Assembly (NCBI GenBank): GCA_051646285.1
Contig: JBOFCU010000324.1
Location: forward strand, 12,924-76,923
Direction of reading: 5' to 3'
Source: Terrirubrum sp051646285
GTDB lineage: Bacteria; Pseudomonadota; Alphaproteobacteria; Rhizobiales; Beijerinckiaceae
DNA length: 64,000 nucleotides
A program made the translations under genes and the position numbers. Positions 8,087 to 15,037 of the stretch are shown here, piece after piece. Each line of letters opens with the position of its first letter. The stretch's first letter is position 1. The notes under the pieces are model-generated. The model was not told where the DNA came from and did no database searches. It saw only the letters and a program-made list of their open reading frames with translations.

Positions 8087-9064
8087 TTATTGGGTCTTTT
8101 TCTCGATGCCGAGACCTTTGGCAATATCACCCAGAGCCTTGTACTCCGCATTGATCAGACCTGCGGTTGCCTTGCCGTCGAGCACGCGTGCGGTCGCCCC
8201 CTGCTTGGCCATCACATCCTTGAACTTGTCGGATTTGGCGGCGTCGGAGAACACCTTTTCAAGCTCGGCAACAACTGCATCCGGGGTGCCTTTGGGCGCA
8301 ATCAGGCCCCACCACAGCACCGTTTCTTCCTTGCCGAGATTGAGCGCATCCAGCCCCTTGGCCGCTGGCAGCGCCGGATTGTCGCCAGCCGATGTCAGGA
8401 CGAGGCATTTCGCTTTGCCGGCCTGCACGTGCGGCAAAATGGGCGGCAGCGAGCCACCGTAGAAATCAACATGGCCACCCAGAAAATTCTTGGCCGTCTC
8501 GCCCGCGCCGCCAAACGGAATGGCGCGCACCTTCACGCCGCTGGCGGAGAAAATGCGCTCGGCCGCAAGCTGCATGGTGCCGCCGACGCCATCATTGCCA
8601 TAGGTGTATTTCGCGCCCGGCTCCTTGAGCTTGGCGATAAATTCCTGCGCGTTAGCCGCCGGAAAATCAGGCTGCGTGCACAGCACATATGACGAAAATC
8701 CGATCGACATCACGGGCCGGTAATTTTCCGGCGTGTATACGACCTGAAGGCTGTGCGGGCTTGTCGTCAGCGGCGAATTCCAGATGAAGGCGAGGGTGTA
8801 ACCATCCGGCCTGCCGGTCACGAGTTGCGTGACCCCCAGTGTGCCGCCGCCACCGGCGCGATTCTCGATGACCACCTTCTGTTTGAGCACCGGCTCCACG
8901 ATTTCCGCCAGAGCACGGGCAAAAACATCCGTGCCGCCGCCGGGCGGCGCAGGAACAATCATCGTGATGGGGCGAGTCGGATAGGTTTGTGCAGAGGCCG
9001 GCGCGGCGGCTATCACTGCTGCCGTTACAATAAATGTCGCCGATGCCAATGATTTCAAACGCAT
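8087..9064 (-). CDS. tctC: Tripartite tricarboxylate transporter, periplasmic binding protein
   Basis: This is the soluble periplasmic component (Bug/TctC family) that captures the substrate for TctAB. The 325 residues start with a clear Sec signal peptide (MRLKSLASATFIVTAA... cut near APASAQ). The Bug-family signature YPTRPITMIVPAPPGGGTD follows, then ENRAGGGGTLG and GVGGTMQLAAE. ATG 9064 is preferred because it begins the signal peptide; the upstream extension is not family-like. It is divergent from an amidohydrolase gene (9205), which suggests the imported compound is hydrolysed. Bug proteins bind many carboxylates, nicotinate and aromatic acids, so the ligand cannot be named. Confidence 0.93.
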   Translation of the reverse strand: MRLKSLASATFIVTAAVIAAAPASAQTYPTRPITMIVPAPPGGGTDVFARALAEIVEPVLKQKVVIENRAGGGGTLGVTQLVTGRPDGYTLAFIWNSPLTTSPHSLQVVYTPENYRPVMSIGFSSYVLCTQPDFPAANAQEFIAKLKEPGAKYTYGNDGVGGTMQLAAERIFSASGVKVRAIPFGGAGETAKNFLGGHVDFYGGSLPPILPHVQAGKAKCLVLTSAGDNPALPAAKGLDALNLGKEETVLWWGLIAPKGTPDAVVAELEKVFSDAAKSDKFKDVMAKQGATARVLDGKATAGLINAEYKALGDIAKGLGIEKKTQ

Positions 9065-9204
9065 ATGGATGCTCCTGCAATTGCGTTCATGGTGCGCGCC
9101 AGCCATTTGCGGGGCTGCATGCTAACTATGTCTTCAATGCTTCGTTGCAGAACGCAAGGGAGTGTTTACGAAATGGTAACCACAACCGCCTGACAGCAGT
9201 GTTC

Positions 9205-10038
9205 ATGCCTTACGTCGATACCCACGCGCATATTTTTCACCGGTCGCTGCCCATGATGCCGGGCCGGCGTTATTCGCCGTCGCAGGATTGCCCGCCGGAA
9301 ATGTATCTGGCGCAGTTGTCCGCGCATGATGTGATGCTGGGCGTGCTGGTGCAGCCATCTTTTCTCGGCACCGACAACAGCTACATGGTCGCGGCGCTGG
9401 ACCGTTATGCGGACCGTCTGCGCGGCATTGCTGTCGTCGATCCAGCGGTTAGCGACGATGCCCTCGCGGTGATGCACGAGACCGGCGTTGTCGGCATCCG
9501 GTTCAACATGATCGGCCGCGACATGGCGGCACTGTCTGCGCCCGATACCCAAAGCCTTTTGAAACGCGTCGATTCGCTTGGCTGGCAGGTTGAGGTTCAG
9601 GCGCGCGGTTCTGATCTCCCGCAGGTTTTCAACAGTCTCTCGATTTTTCAGGGACCGGTGGTGATTGATCATTTTGGTTTGCCAGACCCGTCCCGCGGTA
9701 TTGGTGATCCCGGATTTCGCGCGTTGCTGTCAGAAGGGGCGAAAGGGCGCACCTTCGTCAAAATGTCTGCGGGCTATCGCTGCGGCGGACAGGATGTTGC
9801 CAGTTGCGCCGGTGCGCTGCTGGCCGTGCTGGGCCCGCGCCGGCTTTTGTGGGGCAGTGACTGGCCGTTTACGCAGCATGAGGAAGGCCGTACCTACGCC
9901 ACCATGGTGCAGGATTTGGTGCGGTGTGTGCCTGACAAGGCTGCACGTGATGCGATGGATCAGACAGCGATGGACCTGTTCGGCTTCACCCGCTCGCGGG
10001 ACGCGCTGGCTGTGCCCCGCCGTGTGGCCGGTGCCTGA
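9205..10038 (+). CDS. Amidohydrolase family protein, 2-pyrone-4,6-dicarboxylate hydrolase-like
   Basis: A 277-residue TIM-barrel metal-dependent hydrolase. The metal site starts with VDTHAHIF close to the N-terminus. Later markers are VIDHFGLPDP and LLWGSDWPFTQHE, the Asp-bearing strand at the C-terminal side of the barrel. This pattern fits the amidohydrolase-2 family, which includes the lignin-pathway enzyme LigI and lactone or pyrone hydrolases. ATG 9205 begins directly before the metal motif; the frame continues upstream but without conserved sequence. The gene is divergent from tctCBA, so a shared carboxylated substrate is a reasonable inference. The exact reaction is unknown. Confidence 0.82.
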   Translation: MPYVDTHAHIFHRSLPMMPGRRYSPSQDCPPEMYLAQLSAHDVMLGVLVQPSFLGTDNSYMVAALDRYADRLRGIAVVDPAVSDDALAVMHETGVVGIRFNMIGRDMAALSAPDTQSLLKRVDSLGWQVEVQARGSDLPQVFNSLSIFQGPVVIDHFGLPDPSRGIGDPGFRALLSEGAKGRTFVKMSAGYRCGGQDVASCAGALLAVLGPRRLLWGSDWPFTQHEEGRTYATMVQDLVRCVPDKAARDAMDQTAMDLFGFTRSRDALAVPRRVAGA

Positions 10039-10174
10039 GGTCTGTTGAACAGGATCAATCGTCAGGACACTGGCCGTTTCCCGCCAGCCCTGAAACAACT
10101 CCTTAAAGATTCATGGTTTATAGCTATCCCGAATTATGACCTGCCATCCAGGTCCATCACAGTCGGGTTGCGTA

Positions 10175-11368
10175 ATGTCCAGCGTTGCACACAAATTATC
10201 CCTGCCGTCACAGGCCTATCGCCGCCAAGGCCGCGATATGGATCTCAATCGCCAAATTGAAAAGCTTTTCCGCCGCTTGCGGATGGCTGTCGTGTATGGC
10301 GGTGACAAGAGCAAGGAAGGTGCGGTGATTGAGCCGACCACCAATCCGCGCTCATGGAAAAGCTACGAAGCGGTCGCAAAAGATATTGCGAGTGCCATGC
10401 GCCGGCTGGGCTGCAAGAATATCGATCTGATGCCGGATGACATGCATCTTGGCGAGCGACTCAAGGACATAGATGCGCATATTGCCTGGTTGAATACGGG
10501 TGGTGTGCAAGGGCATTGCTCGGTTGCCCATGCGCCTGCCATGCTGGAATTGTTCGGCATTCCCTATATCGGCCATGATCCGATGACGGCCGGTATTCTC
10601 GACAACAAACATGTGTTCAAGCGTCAGGTGCGTGCCGCTGGTATTCCCACTGCCAATTTTTATATCTGGCAGCCGGGTTCATCGCCGCAGGATCCAACCA
10701 AAGATCCGCATTTTGCCGAGAGTTTCGGCCATTCAAAGGGGCCGTTTATTGTGAAGCCCGTATCGGGCCGGGCCTCGCTGCATGTCAGCTTTGTTGAAAA
10801 AATTGGTGATGTCGCAGAGGCGGTGCGCAAGGTTTACGATATTACGCGCAACCATGTGCTGATCGAATCTTATCTGGGTGGGCGCGAATTTTGCGTTGCC
10901 GTCGCAGGGCCTGTTATCTGGCGCCATGGCCGTGCCGAGCGGCTGGATGGCCCATTTGTTTTTTCTGCGCTCGAGCGTGTGCTGGACAAAGACGAAAAGA
11001 TTTTCACATCCATGGATGTGAAGCCTATCACAGGTGAGCGCGCGTTTGTGCTGGATCCGGCCAAAGAGGGTGTATTGTGCGACCGGCTGACCAAACTGGC
11101 GCGCGATGTCTTCACACAGCTCGGCGTTGAAACGCTCATCCGCCTCGATGTCCGGTCTGATGCTGATGGCAATCTTTTTGTTCTGGAAGCCAATCCGAAG
11201 CCGGATCTCAAGGCCCCGGCGCCGGGTGTTACGAGTCTCGTCAGTATTGGTCTGCCGCAGCATGGCATGACCTACGACGACCTTATCATGTCTGTTTTTG
11301 CTGATCGGGTTGACGTGCTGCTCAGTGAGCGGCGCGGCACTGCCGATCGTCTGACCCGTCTGCTCTGA
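10175..11368 (+). CDS. ATP-grasp ligase resembling D-alanine--D-alanine ligase
   Basis: About 397 residues with the Ddl-like layout. An N-terminal Rossmann part has MAVVYGGDKSKEG and FGIPYIGHDPMTAGILDNK. The ATP-grasp body has FIVKPVSGRASLHVSFVEK, HVLIESYLGGREFCVAV, and the metal/ATP site RLDVRSDADG with LFVLEANPKPDL. Such enzymes join an amino acid or other amine to an acyl phosphate. Differences from true Ddl (GRASLHV where Ddl has GSSxGV, PKPDL where Ddl has NxxPG) suggest another substrate. Three in-frame ATGs (10136, 10175, 10238) are possible; I chose 10175, while 10238 has AAGG upstream. Seventeen bases separate it from the MFS gene, so it heads a likely operon. Confidence 0.8.
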   Translation: MSSVAHKLSLPSQAYRRQGRDMDLNRQIEKLFRRLRMAVVYGGDKSKEGAVIEPTTNPRSWKSYEAVAKDIASAMRRLGCKNIDLMPDDMHLGERLKDIDAHIAWLNTGGVQGHCSVAHAPAMLELFGIPYIGHDPMTAGILDNKHVFKRQVRAAGIPTANFYIWQPGSSPQDPTKDPHFAESFGHSKGPFIVKPVSGRASLHVSFVEKIGDVAEAVRKVYDITRNHVLIESYLGGREFCVAVAGPVIWRHGRAERLDGPFVFSALERVLDKDEKIFTSMDVKPITGERAFVLDPAKEGVLCDRLTKLARDVFTQLGVETLIRLDVRSDADGNLFVLEANPKPDLKAPAPGVTSLVSIGLPQHGMTYDDLIMSVFADRVDVLLSERRGTADRLTRLL

Positions 11369-11385
11369 TATTTGAAAGATCACTG

Positions 11386-13767
11386 ATGCAACCGTCATCC
11401 GACCTTTCTCTTGGGCGCAAACTGATTGACACGGCGGCGATGCTTGTCGTCGCCATCGTGTCGATGATTTTGCTGATTTATGTGTCGTTTGGCGAAGCCA
11501 AGCGGACGTATGAAAAATTCCAGATCGAAAAGCTTGTGGCTCAGGGGCAGGTCATTCAAAGCTCGATCGAGACGTTTGTCCGTCCCGGTCTTCCGATCCA
11601 GCAATTCGTCGGGTTCAACGCGCTGGCCGAACCGATGGTGAAGCAGGATTTGCTGATCGACGCGATTTCTGCTTACAGCATGGAGAGTGAGCAGGTTTTC
11701 TCCTCAGGCGAGCAGCGCGGCTACCTGCTGCAAAATGCAGAATCGATTTATAAAACCGCTGATGAAGGCGCAGAAGTGCGACGGACAGGTGAGTTGCTGC
11801 AGGTTCATCTGCCGCTTCGCAACCGCTTCGAACAGGTGGGTGTGCTTGTTCTCTCGGTTCCCAATGCAAAAATTGCTGAACGTGTGCAGGAGGCATTTAA
11901 GCCTCTCACCATTGCAGCGATCGTTGGTTGTCTTTCTTTTGCGCTCCTGGTTTTCGTCACCTCGTCGTCATCGTCTGTCCGCTCGCGTGCGCGATGGGTG
12001 GCCGGCGGTTTTGCCGCAACCTTTATCATCACCAGCGTTTTTGTGGTGTCCACGCTGGTGGATGTTTATTCGCAGGGTGCGCAGGCGCGCGCCAAGTCAC
12101 TCGCTGACAGCCTTGGCCAGCGGCTTGATGATCTCGTGGCGTACAATGTCAATCTCGATGATATTACCGGCATCATCAAACTGTTTGGCGACTACAAGCG
12201 GCTCAACCCCGATTTGAGATCGGCAGCATTGATTGTCGATGGCAAGGTGCGTGCCCACCCAGATGCAGACCGCCGCGGGTCCGACTGGGATTCAGTGCCG
12301 GACGATTATGAGTATACTGTCACGATTTCACAGCCGGATTCGGCACGCGTTGTTGAAATCAAGGTGGCACTGCCGCGCAATATCGTCTTCAAGCAGGTTT
12401 TGCGCAGTATCAAGAATGCATCGGCCTTGTTCGTAGCGTCTGGGTTCTTCGCCGCGATCTTCATGGGACTGGCGCGATCGCTGCAAAATCTTGCGCAATC
12501 GCGTGGCTCAAACTGGTCGCTGCGGGAAGAAAGCGCGACCATCAACCTGGTCAAGCCAGTCTTTTTTCTGGCCGTATTTGCCGAACATTTGAGCTACGCA
12601 TTTTTGCCAAGTGCCATGCAGGGGCTTGCCGCTGCGAGCAAGCTGTCGCCAGCCTTCGCTGCGCTTCCGTTCGTTGCCTATTATGCGATGTTTGCCATAT
12701 CGCTGATTCCGTCAGGGCATCTGGAGCGCCGTGTCGGCCCGCGCGCGCTCATTCTTGGCGGTTTGCTGCTGGCGAGCGGTGCTCTGGCCATGCTGGCACT
12801 GCGCGGCGATTTCTGGTCGGCTGTGGCAGCGCGCGCTGTTGCGGGCATCGGGCAGGGTGCATTGTTTATCGGCGTGCAGGCTTATGTTCTGGCCAACTCA
12901 TCGCCTGATTACCGCACCCGTGCGGGCAGTTCCATCGTGTTCGGATTTCAGGCTGGTATGATCGCTGGCATGGCCATCGGATCGCTGCTTGTTTCCTACA
13001 TGGATGCATCAGGCGTGTTCTATCTGGGCGCTGTCGTGGCGATCATTACGGCCATTTATGCCGTGCTGGTGCTGCCGCTCACCGTGACTGCAACTGAAAA
13101 AAGCATTGCGCTGACATCCGCTGCGCGTGACGTCTTTCGCATGATGCGTGACAAGACATTTGCCCGCACAATTTTTCTGGTCGGCATGCCGGCAAAAGCT
13201 GTGCTGACAGGCGTGCTGCTGTTTGGCCTGCCCTTGCTGTTGACGCAGCAGGGATTCGTCAAAGAAGACATTGGGCAGATCACGATGATTTATGCGGGAG
13301 CTGTTATCATCGCATCGCATTATGCCTCAGCGCGCGCGGACAAGAATAAAAATACCGAAGCCATCGTTTTTCAAGGCAGCTGCATGACTGCTGCCGGTCT
13401 GATCGTGATGTCGGCCGCCGGCTTCGTCAACTGGAATACGAGCAATGCGACAGGTGTTATTCTGATTGTGCTCGGTGCAGTGATTGTTGGTTTCGCCCAT
13501 GGCTTTATCAATGCGCCGATTGTGACGCATGTCACACATACGCGCGCGGCTGATGATGTCGGCATGATGGGCGCTGCTGCTGCTTACCGCCTGATGGAAC
13601 GTATCGGACATGTTATTGGCCCGATGATTATTGGCCAGTTGTTCATGTATTTTGGGCAGTCCTGGCAAGTGCTTGGCGGTGTCGCTATCGTCATCTTTAT
13701 TTTTGGTGCCTTGTTTCTCTCGCCGGGAGGCCAGCAGACGCGCACCGAAGACAACCAGTTGGCATGA
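11386..13767 (+). CDS. Major facilitator transporter fused to two extracytoplasmic sensor-like domains
   Basis: One continuous 793-residue frame. Residues 14-35 form a membrane helix. A loop at about 36-171 should lie outside the cytoplasm. Two helices follow (172-192 and 205-226), then a second outside loop (227-344) and a fourth helix (345-363). From about 386 to 785 there is a complete 12-helix MFS transporter with the signature LERRVGPRALILGG. The second loop (NVNLDDITGII, YKRLNPDLRSAALIVDG, HPDADRRGSDW) looks like a PDC/Cache ligand-sensing fold as found in chemoreceptors and histidine kinases. This suggests transport gated or tuned by an outside ligand. It is 10 bases from the next gene. 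No such fusion is known to me as a described protein. Confidence 0.8.
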   Translation: MQPSSDLSLGRKLIDTAAMLVVAIVSMILLIYVSFGEAKRTYEKFQIEKLVAQGQVIQSSIETFVRPGLPIQQFVGFNALAEPMVKQDLLIDAISAYSMESEQVFSSGEQRGYLLQNAESIYKTADEGAEVRRTGELLQVHLPLRNRFEQVGVLVLSVPNAKIAERVQEAFKPLTIAAIVGCLSFALLVFVTSSSSSVRSRARWVAGGFAATFIITSVFVVSTLVDVYSQGAQARAKSLADSLGQRLDDLVAYNVNLDDITGIIKLFGDYKRLNPDLRSAALIVDGKVRAHPDADRRGSDWDSVPDDYEYTVTISQPDSARVVEIKVALPRNIVFKQVLRSIKNASALFVASGFFAAIFMGLARSLQNLAQSRGSNWSLREESATINLVKPVFFLAVFAEHLSYAFLPSAMQGLAAASKLSPAFAALPFVAYYAMFAISLIPSGHLERRVGPRALILGGLLLASGALAMLALRGDFWSAVAARAVAGIGQGALFIGVQAYVLANSSPDYRTRAGSSIVFGFQAGMIAGMAIGSLLVSYMDASGVFYLGAVVAIITAIYAVLVLPLTVTATEKSIALTSAARDVFRMMRDKTFARTIFLVGMPAKAVLTGVLLFGLPLLLTQQGFVKEDIGQITMIYAGAVIIASHYASARADKNKNTEAIVFQGSCMTAAGLIVMSAAGFVNWNTSNATGVILIVLGAVIVGFAHGFINAPIVTHVTHTRAADDVGMMGAAAAYRLMERIGHVIGPMIIGQLFMYFGQSWQVLGGVAIVIFIFGALFLSPGGQQTRTEDNQLA

Positions 13768-13777
13768 GTTTGCGTCC

Positions 13778-15004
13778 ATGAAAATCACACGCCGTTCCAT
13801 TGTTGCCGTTCCTGCTTTGATAGCTGCGCAAAATGCCTTTGCCCGCTCGGATGAGCCTACCGGCGGCGCTATGCGCGCCACAACGCTTGATGCAAAGCCC
13901 AATTTTGATAGCTGGTTCAAGGTTTTTGACAGTGTGCATGCGAAATGGAAAGTGCTGGAAACACCAGGAAATCCTGACCGTGTCACATTGCGCCCGCGCC
14001 GCCTTGCCGCGGGGCAAGGCCGCAAGATTTTGATGATTTATCCACGGCCATCATCCGCCTATGATATTGCCGTCACCAAAATCATGAATGTTTTTGAGGA
14101 CAAATTGCTTGATGTCGAGATTATTGTTGAAAACTATCGCTTGAATCCGGCGCTCGGCAAGGCAGTTCTGGAACGTGCGCAGCGTGATGGATGCGCGCTC
14201 ATCATGTCCATGGGGTCGGAAACGACGGCATGGCTTTATGAAGTCTACAATGGCGGCCGTATTCCGGTTGTCACAGTGTGTTCGAAAGATCCGGTCGTTC
14301 TTGGGCAAATTCCGAGCTACCGCGTTGGCTCCGGAACCAATTTTGCTTTTACCTCGCTGAACATGCCGATCAATGTGCAGATGGCATATGTGCAGGAGTT
14401 GAAGCCGCGCTTGCGGAATATTGCTGTGCTCGTGGATTCGCGCAATGTCAGCGCCATCGAAACGCAGGCCAAGCCTGTAGCTGATTACGCAAAAACACGC
14501 AGCATTCGTGTGCTTGAGCTTGCTGTTCAAAATCCGGATAATGCGCGTGTTGAGCTTGAGCGCATGGTGCGTGATGCTACCACGCAAATGGCCAAAAATG
14601 ATCCTGATCTCAGCAATAGCATTTTCTGGGTCACTGGCAGTACGTCTGTTTTCAAGGAAATCGGCACGGTGAATGCCAATGCCGGGCGTGCGGCTGTTGT
14701 GAGTGTGGTGCCTGAAATCGTCCGTGGTGGCGATGATAGTGCTGTTATTTCGATTGGCATCAGCTTTGAATCCAATGCCCATTTGGCGGCTGTTTATGCA
14801 GCCGATGTTATTCGCGGCCGCTCACAGATCGGTGAATTGAAGGTTGGTGTCGTGTCTCCGCCAGACATTGCCATCAGTTTTCGAAAACTGCGCGATATCG
14901 GTATGACACTGCCGTTGTCGTTTTTTGAAGCGGCCAACACTGTCTACGATTATGATGGCAAGGCCGTTCGTATTGATGGTGTCACTGTTGGCAAGAACAG
15001 CTGA
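13778..15004 (+). CDS. ABC-type substrate-binding protein (PF04392-like) without a partner transporter
   Basis: 408 residues. It opens with MKITRRSIVAVPALIAAQ, a secretion signal with twin arginines ending near NAFA, so it is predicted to be periplasmic. The body (GRKILMIYPRPSSAYDIAV, ALIMSMGSETTAWLYE, RLRNIAVLVDSRN, VVSVVPEIVRGG, RKLRDIGMTLPLSFF) follows the two-lobe plan of the ABC_sub_bind family. No permease or ATPase gene is nearby. Because it lies 10 bases after the sensor-fused MFS gene and 33 bases before a c-di-GMP enzyme, it may present a ligand to one of these proteins instead of feeding an ABC transporter. That is inference. ATG 13778 begins the signal peptide; a longer frame from 13631 overlaps the MFS gene and is rejected. 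Confidence 0.78.
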   Translation: MKITRRSIVAVPALIAAQNAFARSDEPTGGAMRATTLDAKPNFDSWFKVFDSVHAKWKVLETPGNPDRVTLRPRRLAAGQGRKILMIYPRPSSAYDIAVTKIMNVFEDKLLDVEIIVENYRLNPALGKAVLERAQRDGCALIMSMGSETTAWLYEVYNGGRIPVVTVCSKDPVVLGQIPSYRVGSGTNFAFTSLNMPINVQMAYVQELKPRLRNIAVLVDSRNVSAIETQAKPVADYAKTRSIRVLELAVQNPDNARVELERMVRDATTQMAKNDPDLSNSIFWVTGSTSVFKEIGTVNANAGRAAVVSVVPEIVRGGDDSAVISIGISFESNAHLAAVYAADVIRGRSQIGELKVGVVSPPDIAISFRKLRDIGMTLPLSFFEAANTVYDYDGKAVRIDGVTVGKNS

Positions 15005-15037
15005 CAGTCATGTTAAGTGCCTGAACGAGGCGGGGAA

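Noticed and set aside
11386..13767. Possibility that the sensor-MFS fusion is a frameshift artefact
   Set aside because: The frame is continuous over 793 codons with no internal stop and no overlapping alternative start with a ribosome-binding site at the MFS boundary.
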